DNA of 37,578 bases from NCBI GenBank assembly GCA_948517135.1, contig CAORJJ010000009.1, forward strand, positions 931 to 38,508. The letters are read 5' to 3'. The DNA comes from an uncultured Clostridia bacterium. Its GTDB lineage: Bacteria > Bacillota > Clostridia > TANB77 > CAG-508. Position 1 is the stretch's first letter. Each line of letters starts with the position of its first letter. A model generated the notes under the pieces. The model saw only the letters and a program-made list of their open reading frames with translations, had not been told where the DNA came from and searched no databases. The translations under genes were made by a program, and so were the position numbers. Positions 29,741 to 37,578 of the stretch are shown here, piece after piece.

Positions 29741-31054
29741 ATGAACATTAATTGGAATGATTCTTTTCAAGTTCGGAATATTATAAGCGATTACTCTCTT
29801 CGGCTTTTAGCTATTAATAGCATAAATTCTAACTATTTTGGTATACAAAAAGTTTTTAAAGAATTACAAATTATTTGTAATGAACTGAATTTTTGCTATG
29901 ATATACAAGCTGACGGATTAGTTATGAGAATCTCTAACAATCCTTTAAATTTTCATCGTTCTTGCAAATTAGCTTTAGTTTGTCATATTGATACTGTCGA
30001 TTATGATAAATTAAAATGGAAATACAATCCACTTGGTGAAATCTCAAATGGTAGAATTTATGGAAGAGGTATAATCGATGATAAAGGTGCTCTTGTTTTA
30101 GCTCTTCTTTCAGCAAAAGCCTATGAAAATGTTTTCCATAAACCATGGATCATAATTGTAGGTTCTTCTGAAGAGGGAATTTGGATTGATATGGAAAAAT
30201 ACAATTTAGAAAATCATCCACTTCCTGATTATGCAACTACACTCGATGGAGATGGCGTTCAGTTTGGTTCTCGTGGATATTCAGATATCGAATTTAAGTT
30301 CACTCCTAAGCCATTTAATGGGGCTTTTATAGAAAGAATAGACCTTCCAGGATCTGCAATAAATATTGTTCCTGGATTTGCAAAAGCAACTTTATCTGAT
30401 GGAAACATTATAAGTAAAATTGGAAAAGCTTGTCACTCATCAATCCCTCATAATGGAAAAAATGCTTTGACTCTTCTGGTTCAAGAATTATATGTGATTT
30501 TCAAAAACCAATTTCCTACATTTTTACAGCTTATGAATGATATTCAAGATTGTACATTATCTAATTTTGAAGTAATTGATACAATAAATCAGATTAATGG
30601 TATATCTGTATTACCAACATCTGTCTGTCCTACTACTTGCAAAATTGAAAATGGATTGTTAACAGTAAATTTGAATTTTAGAATTTCTATTTGCACAAAA
30701 GAATCTGACTTTTTAGATTTAATTTCAAATTTGTCTAATAGATATAATGCTAATATTCGAATTATAAAATTAACTATGCCAAATTTCATAAATCCTACTT
30801 CTCCCATGATAATGTCTCAACTAAAAGCTTACGAAAAAGTTCTTGGAAGAAAAGCAATAGCAACAATTGCTCCTGGAATTGGATATAATGCAGCTTTCAA
30901 AGCTAAATATGGCTGTAATATCTTTGGTCCTCGCTTTGCAGTATGTGACGATGAAGAGGATTTATGTCATTGTAATGATGAAAGTCGTTCGATTGATGAT
31001 TTATTAAAATTCTATAAAATGCTTTGCACTTTTATGAAAGATTTTCTTACATGA
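29741..31054 (+). CDS. M20-family metallopeptidase, PepV-like
   Basis: A 437-residue zinc-dependent peptidase or deacylase. Metal-binding residues are visible in order: H82 and D84 (VCHIDTVD), D114 (IIDDKG), E144-E145 (SSEEG), D169 (TLDGDG) and a C-terminal His near 414 (LCHCNDES). The lid domain (about 180-310) is between the two halves of the catalytic domain, and the arrangement matches dinuclear zinc dipeptidases. The substrate is unknown. Start is ATG after AAAGGAG, with its own promoter and terminator, so it is monocistronic. Confidence 0.88.
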   Translation: MNINWNDSFQVRNIISDYSLRLLAINSINSNYFGIQKVFKELQIICNELNFCYDIQADGLVMRISNNPLNFHRSCKLALVCHIDTVDYDKLKWKYNPLGEISNGRIYGRGIIDDKGALVLALLSAKAYENVFHKPWIIIVGSSEEGIWIDMEKYNLENHPLPDYATTLDGDGVQFGSRGYSDIEFKFTPKPFNGAFIERIDLPGSAINIVPGFAKATLSDGNIISKIGKACHSSIPHNGKNALTLLVQELYVIFKNQFPTFLQLMNDIQDCTLSNFEVIDTINQINGISVLPTSVCPTTCKIENGLLTVNLNFRISICTKESDFLDLISNLSNRYNANIRIIKLTMPNFINPTSPMIMSQLKAYEKVLGRKAIATIAPGIGYNAAFKAKYGCNIFGPRFAVCDDEEDLCHCNDESRSIDDLLKFYKMLCTFMKDFLT

Positions 31055-31056
31055 AT

Positions 31057-31085
31057 AAAGCTCTCTTCAAATTGAAGAGAGCTTT
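31057..31085 (+). terminator. Terminator of the M20 gene
   Basis: Perfect 14-bp stem AAAGCTCTCTTCAA / TTGAAGAGAGCTTT, 3 bases past the stop codon, with a T/A-rich tail. Confidence 0.85.
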
Positions 31086-31101
31086 ATATTATAACTTAGC
31101 A

Positions 31102-31130
31102 TTGCACTTTACATAATTTTATGATATACT
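31102..31130 (+). promoter_or_regulatory. SigA promoter of the CPBP gene
   Basis: TTGCAC (31102-31107), 17-base spacer, TATACT (31125-31130). Confidence 0.55.
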
Positions 31131-31199
31131 AATTTCGTTCTATATTTATATTGTAACTTAAAATCTTAATAGTTTATAGTTGATTTAGGAGGAGAATTT

Positions 31200-31868
31200 A
31201 TGAGTATAACTAATCGGATTTTTAGCAAGTTAACACAAAATAAAGCAAAAGAGATTTTAGCATTTGTTCTTTACTCTTTATTTATTATCATGTTAGTGGG
31301 CATAAAATTACCTATTGTAGTAAATATAATTATGGGCGCAGTTATGTCTATAATATTTTTAATATTTTACTGCTACTTTGAAGATTGGCTTTTTAAGACT
31401 CTCTGTGATATTACTTTAAAAGATATAGGAAAAGAGATTATAAAAATTATAAAAGAACTTGGAATGTTTTTACTTTTTCTTTATATCTCAAATTTTATAT
31501 TCTCTATTTTCATTGTTGGTGAACCCAAGAATCAAACAGAAGTAGTTAATGAATTTTACCAATCTCCTATTATTAGTTCCATAATGATTATTGTAATTGC
31601 ACCGATTTTAGAAGAAATTATTTTTCGGTACTTACCATATCAATTTATACATAATAAAAAGTTATATGTTGTAATTTCAGCAGTAATCTTTGCTTCAATG
31701 CATGTTGTTGATGACAGTAATGCATTATACTATGTATGGGTATATCTCGGAAATTCAATTTATTTTGGCTATCGGTATTATAAGACAAAAGACTTACTTG
31801 TAACAATATCCACTCATGCTTTTAATAATACACTTTCAATATTACCACTTATAATGAGTTTACTCTAA
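31200..31868 (+). CDS. CPBP-family intramembrane metalloprotease
   Basis: A 222-residue protein with about six to eight membrane helices. Catalytic motifs of the CPBP (Abi/CAAX-processing-like) family are complete: E138-E139-x3-R143 (LEEIIFR), F164-x3-H168 (FASMH) and H206-x3-N210 (HAFNN). Bacterial members cleave membrane proteins or mature bacteriocins and their immunity partners; no bacteriocin genes are visible here. Start is ATG after AGGAGG. It is monocistronic with its own promoter and shares a terminator with convergent mscL. Confidence 0.9.
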   Translation: MSITNRIFSKLTQNKAKEILAFVLYSLFIIMLVGIKLPIVVNIIMGAVMSIIFLIFYCYFEDWLFKTLCDITLKDIGKEIIKIIKELGMFLLFLYISNFIFSIFIVGEPKNQTEVVNEFYQSPIISSIMIIVIAPILEEIIFRYLPYQFIHNKKLYVVISAVIFASMHVVDDSNALYYVWVYLGNSIYFGYRYYKTKDLLVTISTHAFNNTLSILPLIMSLL

Positions 31869-31883
31869 ATTATTCTAAAAAAG

Positions 31884-31920
31884 AAAGGCTACTTTGATTT
31901 ATTTGATCAAGGTAGCCTTT
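31884..31920. terminator. Bidirectional terminator overlapping the mscL 3' end
   Basis: Stem AAAGGCTACTTTGAT / ATCAAGGTAGCCTTT with one G-U position, between the CPBP and mscL genes. Its right arm forms the last codons and stop of mscL. Confidence 0.8.
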
Positions 31921-32402
31921 TCTGTTTCTTGATTAAGTTCTGAGGTACAATGCATACATCTAGTTGCCTTTACACTAATTTCACCCAAACAATATGGACA
32001 AATTTTTGTTGTTTTTTCTTCTTTTATCTCTTCTTGCTTATTTTTATTTCCAATGTTTGCTAGCTTATTCATAAATTTTACAATAAGAAAAACTACAAAA
32101 GCCATTATTATAAAATTAATTATATCTGTTATAAAGGCGCCATATGTAATATTTAAGTTTCCAATTTTAAGTGAAAATTCAGAAAAGTTTACTTCTCCAA
32201 AACATCCTAGTATTGGAGATATTATGTTTTTAGTAAATGATGCTACTATATTTTGAAATGCACCACCAATTAATACCCCAACTGCTAAATCTAGTACATT
32301 TCCTCTTAGTGCAAATTCTTTAAATTCATTAATAAATTTAGATTGTTTTTTCTTTGCTTCCTTTATTGCTTTTTTAGTTTCTTCTTTCAATTCTTTTTCC
32401 AT
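31899..32402 (-). CDS. mscL: Large-conductance mechanosensitive channel with zinc-ribbon tail
   Basis: A 167-residue MscL that opens under membrane tension to release solutes. An N-terminal amphipathic helix leads into FALRGNVLDLAVGVLIGGAF (about 30-49, TM1 and pore), then the second membrane helix (about 93-112). The usual C-terminal helical bundle is followed by an extra zinc ribbon with C135-x2-C138 and C149-x2-C152. The start follows AGGAG. It is the last gene of an operon from ruvB, and its final codons lie in a terminator stem. Confidence 0.95.
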   Translation of the reverse strand: MEKELKEETKKAIKEAKKKQSKFINEFKEFALRGNVLDLAVGVLIGGAFQNIVASFTKNIISPILGCFGEVNFSEFSLKIGNLNITYGAFITDIINFIIMAFVVFLIVKFMNKLANIGNKNKQEEIKEEKTTKICPYCLGEISVKATRCMHCTSELNQETEKATLIK

Positions 32403-32428
32403 GTCTTAACTCCTATTATTTTCTAAAA

Positions 32429-33001
32429 TTATTGATTAATATCACAAAATTTCTTTTTATCTTTTTCTATTTTTTGTACATATCTTTCTTCTTCAGAAAA
32501 AACACAACCACAATATTTTTGCATATAAAGTCCAAGTTCACGAGCCTTATTTTGTCCTTCTCTAAATCCTGGTCTAAAATCTCTATATAAAAATTTTATA
32601 TCATATTTTTCTGCCATTTCTTCACATATTTTTTTTAATTCTTCATGATTTTGATATGGGCTAACAAAAAGAGTAGTTGTGAAAGCATCATATCCATTTT
32701 CTTTTGCATATTTTGCAGTTTGCTCTATACGAACTCTATAACAATATTTAGAGCATCTATTATCTAAATCATCAATTACTTCTTTGCAAAATTCCCTCAA
32801 GCCATAGTTTTCATTAATAATTAACTCTAAATTAATCATTTTTGAATATTCTATTAAAGTATCTCTTCTTGTTTTGTATTCAATATATGGGTGAATATTC
32901 GGATTAAACCAATAAGACACTGGTTCAATTCCTTCATTTCTTAATGAATCTATACAATACACGCTACAAGGTGCACAACAAGTATGTAATAATAATTTCA
33001 T
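32429..33001 (-). CDS. queH: Epoxyqueuosine reductase QueH
   Basis: A 190-residue enzyme that reduces epoxyqueuosine to queuosine in tRNA, the last step of that modification. The family marks are the N-terminal HTCCAPCS (C8, C9, C12), the internal cysteine pair in RCSKYCYR, the RDFRPGFREGQ motif, and YCGCVFSEEER near the C-terminus. These cysteines bind a 4Fe-4S cluster plus a second iron. Length matches. The ATG follows TAGGAG. It sits 9 bases after the membrane protein gene and 26 before mscL, in one operon. Confidence 0.95.
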   Translation of the reverse strand: MKLLLHTCCAPCSVYCIDSLRNEGIEPVSYWFNPNIHPYIEYKTRRDTLIEYSKMINLELIINENYGLREFCKEVIDDLDNRCSKYCYRVRIEQTAKYAKENGYDAFTTTLFVSPYQNHEELKKICEEMAEKYDIKFLYRDFRPGFREGQNKARELGLYMQKYCGCVFSEEERYVQKIEKDKKKFCDINQ

Positions 33002-33010
33002 TTTCTACTC

Positions 33011-34990
33011 CTATTCCCAAAAGCAAACTGTATACTTTGTTTTATAGTAAACATCTTCAGAATACTTTTTCATATTTTCCTTTTCTGAAACAATACCTGA
33101 ACATATTCCAATTATTAATGTAAATATTGTAACTACTCCCAAAAACTTTCTTAATATATTTTTTGTTTCATCTGATTTTAAACTATTAAATATTACTATA
33201 AATATTAAAATTCCTGATAATATAAACATCCATGCATAATCTATTAAATATCTTTGGTTACTTCCAGCCATCATAATACTCAAAACAGCTATAAAAGTTG
33301 CAACTATTACTAATGAATTAATTAATACTTTCAATTCTTTATTTTCTGTTTTCCTATTTGCTTTCACAACAAGAAAATTCATAAAACAAATTGGAGCAAT
33401 TATAAATAGTCCACCTATCATATTTTCTATATAATAGTACCCATAAAATTGTAATAATTTATTATGATTTGTAATAAATGGAAAATCTGGTATAAAATTT
33501 GGTATACTAAATAAATTTGCAATTATTCCTGTTGGAATTGCAAATATTCTATTTTTTAATGCAGACATATTTACAACAGTTAATTGATATTTAGTTCCAA
33601 ATTCAAAAGGATTTTCGAATCTCGCATAATTATATAACATAAGTAATGCACCAACTGTAAGATATGGTAGTGCAACAGCAAAAATCAATTTTACTAAAGG
33701 CTTTTTATCTGTTTTAAATATTTCTACATTTTCTATTAATAATTTTATTAGATAAGGTAATATTAAAACTGATACAAATAAATCTGTTGGTCTACATGCA
33801 ACTGATAAACTTAAGAAAAGCGAACCTGCAAATATATAAAAATATTTCTTTTCATCACTTTCTAAAGATTTTAAAATAAAATAAATTCCTTGAAGTACAC
33901 AATAAAGTCCTGATACGACTGCCAATTCATAAACTCTTGACATTCCCTCTGCATATAGTATTAGTGATCCTGCACATAACATAATTAAAGAAAATAGTAC
34001 AAATTTAAAAGGAATTTTCTCAAAATATCTATTTATAATTTTGGTTAAAATCTCTTTAATTAAAATAAATATAGCAATTGAAAGAACAAATACAACAGTA
34101 GCTATATCTAGATACTTTTTGGTTATCACATAATATGGTAAGAAAAATACTAATAATGGTAAGATTCCAAAATACACATAAAACTTTCCGTTATAATATG
34201 CTGTATCCCATAAATAATCTTTTCCTCTTTCAACTATTTCTCTTTGCAAATCATCATATGGATTCTCTAAATTTAAGAAATCTTCACTTGGTTCATAATC
34301 TAAATGAAGCTGACCTTTATATATACTATTTACAAACATTTTATTATATATTTTTAAATTATCTGGTTCTATTGAATTTTGATTTATAAAAATTGATATT
34401 ACAAAAAATACTGCAAGTACAAAAAGTAATGCTAATTCCTGAGTTAAGTTTTTAATTTCATAATTTTCATTAAAACTTTTTTCATTTTTAAGAAAATAAA
34501 TAACAATAAAAGTTCCTAAAGTTATTACAAATCTTGTTATATTTAATTCAAAAGGAATCTTTTCATTTAATACAACTTCAGATATTTGCTCACTTTCATA
34601 AATATTTTTATCTACTGATATCATTAGTCCTTTTACATTACCAGATAAATATAGTGGCATATATTTTGACTTTTCATTTCCAGGAATATATTTTTTTGAG
34701 TTTAAACCTCTATAACTTGAACTTGTATCATCTGAGAAATATATTTTATATTCTTTTACTTCATCTACTGTTTTATCAAAATTAATTTTTATTGTTCCTA
34801 TATTTGTATTTATATTATCTATTTTTAAAATAGCTCTTGAATCATCATATTGATCAAGCTCAAATTCTGTATAAGTTCTTTTTTCAAAATTTCCTAATAA
34901 AACGCGATAAGAAGTAATGTTAAAAACAATTACTTCTAGAAATAACGCGATTATTAAATTGATTAAAATTTTAGATAAGTGTTTTTTCAT
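33011..34990 (-). CDS. Polytopic membrane protein, GT-C glycosyltransferase-like
   Basis: A 659-residue membrane protein. An N-terminal membrane helix (about 7-28) is followed by an extracytoplasmic beta-rich domain (about 35-145), then about eleven more helices. The loop YDDLQREIVERGKDYLWDTAYYNGKFYVYFG (positions about 245-275) carries Asp/Glu residues in a place where GT-C enzymes bind lipid-linked sugars. The overall layout resembles GT39-like or polymer-building proteins, but no diagnostic motif is certain. It lies between a FAD oxidoreductase and queH in the ruvB operon. The ribosome binding site is poor, hinting at coupling. Confidence 0.7.
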   Translation of the reverse strand: MKKHLSKILINLIIALFLEVIVFNITSYRVLLGNFEKRTYTEFELDQYDDSRAILKIDNINTNIGTIKINFDKTVDEVKEYKIYFSDDTSSSYRGLNSKKYIPGNEKSKYMPLYLSGNVKGLMISVDKNIYESEQISEVVLNEKIPFELNITRFVITLGTFIVIYFLKNEKSFNENYEIKNLTQELALLFVLAVFFVISIFINQNSIEPDNLKIYNKMFVNSIYKGQLHLDYEPSEDFLNLENPYDDLQREIVERGKDYLWDTAYYNGKFYVYFGILPLLVFFLPYYVITKKYLDIATVVFVLSIAIFILIKEILTKIINRYFEKIPFKFVLFSLIMLCAGSLILYAEGMSRVYELAVVSGLYCVLQGIYFILKSLESDEKKYFYIFAGSLFLSLSVACRPTDLFVSVLILPYLIKLLIENVEIFKTDKKPLVKLIFAVALPYLTVGALLMLYNYARFENPFEFGTKYQLTVVNMSALKNRIFAIPTGIIANLFSIPNFIPDFPFITNHNKLLQFYGYYYIENMIGGLFIIAPICFMNFLVVKANRKTENKELKVLINSLVIVATFIAVLSIMMAGSNQRYLIDYAWMFILSGILIFIVIFNSLKSDETKNILRKFLGVVTIFTLIIGICSGIVSEKENMKKYSEDVYYKTKYTVCFWE

Positions 34991-35013
34991 ATATAAATTT
35001 CATTACAACACAT

Positions 35014-36579
35014 TTAATTTGTTTTTGTTTCATGATATTCTTTTTCTGTATTAACATTCCAAATATTGTCTTTTGTTGTAATGCCTTCTTTTATATTTTT
35101 TACTGCCTCAAATGCTGTTGCCATTGAATGATCCATATTGTTATATCTATGTTGACCATTTCTACCAATACAATAAAGATTACTAAATGTATCTAAATAT
35201 TCAATAAGTTTGTCCATATTTTCATATGTATCAAAGTATGCTGGATATGCTTTCTTAATTCTTTCTCTATGACTATCTAAAACATCTTCTTTATCTATAA
35301 TATTCATACTTGCAAGCTCATTAATAGCAAATTCTGAAAAATCTTTATCTGACATATTCCAATATTTATCATTTTCCTGGCAAGTATATTCAAGACCTAT
35401 CCAAACAGTATTTTCAGCATCTTTAACTAAATAAGGTGACCAGTTATTAAATATTTGCAATCTTAACATTTTAACTTCTGGTTCTTGTACATAAATCCAA
35501 CAATCTGGAACTATATTTCCTAATGTTTTCATTTTTGTTTTATTAGTTAACTTCATTTTTTTAACTAATACACCAACTGTTTGAAAATCAACATATGGAA
35601 GTCCAAGTGCAATATCTTTCATATTTTGAGGTACTTCTATTCCAGTAAAACCTGCAACTAAATCTTTTACAGGCATTGTAGATATAAAAACATCACCTTC
35701 TAAAATAACTTCTACACCATTTACTTCACATACTACACTTTTTATAGTTTTATCATCTATCTTTAATTTTTTTACAGAATAACCTTTTAAGATTTTTCCA
35801 CCATTTTCTTCTATTTTTTCTGCTAATGTTTCCCAAAGTTGTCCTGGCCCATATTTTGGATACCAAAATTGTTCAATTAAAGATGTTTCAACTTCTTGTT
35901 TCTTTTTCTTTGATTTGAATATTTTTGAAAATGCATCCTTTATTACAGCAGTAATAGAAACACCTTTAACTCTTTGTGCTCCCCAATCTGCTGAAATTTC
36001 TTTTGGATGTCTTCCCCAAAGTTTTTCTGTATATTTTTCAAAAAACATACTATATAAAACTTTACCAAAACGATTTATGTAAAAATTTTCTAATGAGTCT
36101 TCTTTTTTCTTTACAAATATTGTTTTCAAATAACTAAAACCAGCTTTTATTGTGCGAAAAAGTCCCATATTTGTAAATGTTTGTAATTTTAAACTTATAG
36201 GATAATCAAAAAATTTCTTTAGATAATAAATTCTTGATACTCTTGTTCTTACAAGCATTACTTTATCTTCTTTTTCTGGATTTGGTCCACCTTCTTTTAG
36301 TGGCTTTTCTCTTTTTAATTTTTCATCATCAAAAGAATTTACACCTTGTATAGGCATTAATTCTTCCCAAAAATCCATAACTTCTTGATCTTTTGAGAAA
36401 AATCTATGTCCTCCTATATCCATTCTATTGCCATTATATTTTACTGTCTTTGAAATTCCACCTATATCATTAGATTCTTCTAATATAATAACTTCATATT
36501 CTTCATTATTATCTTTTACTAATTGATAAGCAGCAGTTAAACCTGCTGGTCCAGCTCCTATAACTATAACTTTTTTCAT
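35014..36579 (-). CDS. FAD-dependent oxidoreductase, amine-oxidase/UDP-galactopyranose-mutase-like
   Basis: A 521-residue flavoprotein. The FAD-binding Rossmann loop GAGPAGLTAAYQL (8-20) and acidic end of strand 2 (ILEESNDIGG) are clear, and MDIGGHRFFSKD (about 53-64) follows as in protoporphyrinogen-oxidase-like and UDP-galactopyranose-mutase-like proteins. The C-terminus has NMDHSMATAFEAVKNI, the second FAD-binding segment. Substrate unknown; its neighbour is a membrane glycosyltransferase-like gene, so a sugar or lipid-linked substrate is possible. The ATG follows AAAGGA, 18 bases behind ruvB. Confidence 0.82.
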   Translation of the reverse strand: MKKVIVIGAGPAGLTAAYQLVKDNNEEYEVIILEESNDIGGISKTVKYNGNRMDIGGHRFFSKDQEVMDFWEELMPIQGVNSFDDEKLKREKPLKEGGPNPEKEDKVMLVRTRVSRIYYLKKFFDYPISLKLQTFTNMGLFRTIKAGFSYLKTIFVKKKEDSLENFYINRFGKVLYSMFFEKYTEKLWGRHPKEISADWGAQRVKGVSITAVIKDAFSKIFKSKKKKQEVETSLIEQFWYPKYGPGQLWETLAEKIEENGGKILKGYSVKKLKIDDKTIKSVVCEVNGVEVILEGDVFISTMPVKDLVAGFTGIEVPQNMKDIALGLPYVDFQTVGVLVKKMKLTNKTKMKTLGNIVPDCWIYVQEPEVKMLRLQIFNNWSPYLVKDAENTVWIGLEYTCQENDKYWNMSDKDFSEFAINELASMNIIDKEDVLDSHRERIKKAYPAYFDTYENMDKLIEYLDTFSNLYCIGRNGQHRYNNMDHSMATAFEAVKNIKEGITTKDNIWNVNTEKEYHETKTN

Positions 36580-36597
36580 ATATTATCCTTTCAGTGG

Positions 36598-37578
36598 TTA
36601 AAATTTATATTCTATTCCTAAATGCTCATATCCTGTAGCTGTAACAATTCTTCCTCTTGGAGTTCTTGCTAAAAAACCTATTTGCATTAAATAAGGCTCA
36701 TAAACATCTTCAATTGTTTCAACTTCTTCATTTAATGTTGCAGCTAAAGTTTCAACTCCAACTGCTTTTCCAGAATACTTATATATTATTGTTTCTAATA
36801 TTTTTCTATCTGTATTATCTAATCCTAAATCATCAATATCTAATTTATCAAGAGCCATTTTAGTTATATCTAATGTTAATACACCATTTCCTAATACCAT
36901 TGCATAATCTCTTATTCTTTTTAATAATCTATTTGCAATTCTAGGTGTTCCTCTAGAACGTTTTGCAAGTTCAAAAGCTGCTGCTTCTTCTATCTCTACA
37001 TCTAAAAGTTTACTTGATCTTTCTATTATTGTTGTTAAGTCTTTTACAGAATATAACTCAAGTTTTGATACTATTCCAAATCTATCTCTTAATGGTGTTG
37101 ATAATGAACCAACTCTTGTTGTAGCTCCAACTAAAGTAAATTTTGGTAAGTCTAATCTTATTGACTTGGCTGTTGGTCCTTTTCCTATAATTATATCTAA
37201 GCAAAAATCTTCTAAAGCTGGATATAATATTTCTTCTATATTTTTATTTAATCTATGTATTTCATCAATAAATAAAACATCATTTGGAGCTAAATTTGTA
37301 AGTAATGCTGCTAAGTCTCCTGGTCTTTCTATTGCAGGTCCAGAAGTAATTTTTATATTGCTTTCTAATTCATTTGCAATAATATTTGAAAGAGTTGTTT
37401 TTCCAAGACCTGGTGGTCCATATAAAAGTACATGATCAAGAGCCTCTCCTCTCTTTTTTGCAGCTTCTATATATATACTCATATTTTCTTTAACTTTACT
37501 CTGCCCAATATATTCATTTAGTTTTTTTGGTCTTAAAGAAACTTCTTGATAATCTTCTTCATCTATTAAGTTAGGATC
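36598..37578 (-). CDS. ruvB: Holliday junction helicase subunit RuvB, 5' end cut
   Basis: The frame is open to the window edge, giving 326 codons; only a few N-terminal residues are missing. RuvB is the hexameric AAA+ motor that drives Holliday junction branch migration with RuvA. The visible N-terminus contains SLRPKKLNEYIGQ, then Walker A GPPGLGKTT, Walker B DEIHR, sensor segment GATTRVGSLSTPLRDRF, and the C-terminal winged helix with TPRGR. An internal ATG at 37482 is not the start, since conserved residues precede it. It is the upstream gene of an operon that runs to mscL. Confidence 0.97.
   Translation of the reverse strand, partial: DPNLIDEEDYQEVSLRPKKLNEYIGQSKVKENMSIYIEAAKKRGEALDHVLLYGPPGLGKTTLSNIIANELESNIKITSGPAIERPGDLAALLTNLAPNDVLFIDEIHRLNKNIEEILYPALEDFCLDIIIGKGPTAKSIRLDLPKFTLVGATTRVGSLSTPLRDRFGIVSKLELYSVKDLTTIIERSSKLLDVEIEEAAAFELAKRSRGTPRIANRLLKRIRDYAMVLGNGVLTLDITKMALDKLDIDDLGLDNTDRKILETIIYKYSGKAVGVETLAATLNEEVETIEDVYEPYLMQIGFLARTPRGRIVTATGYEHLGIEYKF

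Noticed and set aside
31200..31868. Bacteriocin immunity/maturation role for the CPBP protease
   Set aside because: No double-glycine leader peptide or transporter gene is nearby; the family call alone does not support it.
1..37578. CRISPR arrays, tRNA or rRNA genes
   Set aside because: No regularly spaced direct repeats, cloverleaf sequences or rRNA segments were seen by eye on either strand.

Overview
The window is a stretch of AT-rich chromosome from an anaerobic, spore-forming member of the Clostridia, probably an uncultured gut lineage. This rests on AT-rich codon use with strong AGGAGG-type ribosome binding sites, a dipicolinate synthase subunit (sporulation), a SAM-I riboswitch on metK, a LexA-type box upstream of a Y-family polymerase, an acyl-ACP thioesterase, and a dockerin-bearing autolysin. 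No rRNA, tRNA or CRISPR array was seen. Most genes lie on the minus strand.

Layout. 1-3472: a minus-strand run of a tyrosine recombinase, a glutathionylspermidine-synthase-like ligase, an unknown protein and a homospermidine synthase cut by the window edge, which looks like a polyamine-conjugation cassette. 3665-7178: dinB behind its own SOS-type box, a P-loop kinase, a PAP2 phosphatase and an acyl-ACP thioesterase. 7330-8214: an unknown gene of foreign-looking composition. 8427-9008: dpaB (spoVFB), with host-like composition and no dpaA beside it. 9105-16202: the most notable block, six genes of visibly higher GC in divergent units. A TelA-family protein and an operon of two membrane-anchored solute-binding-like paralogues flanking an XpaC-like membrane protein run leftwards. 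A two-TM protein and a membrane-anchored binding-domain/von Willebrand A fusion run rightwards. 16284-17042: a membrane protein with a transglutaminase-like Cys-His-Asp core, convergent with that block.

17145-25337: a zinc-ribbon/beta-propeller membrane protein, a GH73-like/SH3/dockerin autolysin, metK with its riboswitch, a YjdF-like membrane protein and DNA polymerase I. 25491-26360: an unknown coiled-coil protein. 26425-29532: a minus-strand operon of LRR protein, 33-codon ORF, transglutaminase-like protein, small unknown protein and rhomboid protease. 29741-31868: plus-strand M20 peptidase and CPBP membrane protease. 31899-37578: a tight minus-strand operon of ruvB (5' end cut off), a FAD oxidoreductase, a GT-C-like membrane protein, queH and a zinc-ribbon-tailed mscL.

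The best candidate for an under-described system is the TelA / solute-binding-like / vWA island. Its parts (a cytosolic TelA ring-type helical protein, two-TM coiled-coil proteins and three membrane-anchored extracellular binding domains, one carrying a complete MIDAS) suggest an envelope-sensing or envelope-assembly apparatus. The function is inferred only. The polyamine cassette and the LRR/transglutaminase/rhomboid operon are secondary candidates.
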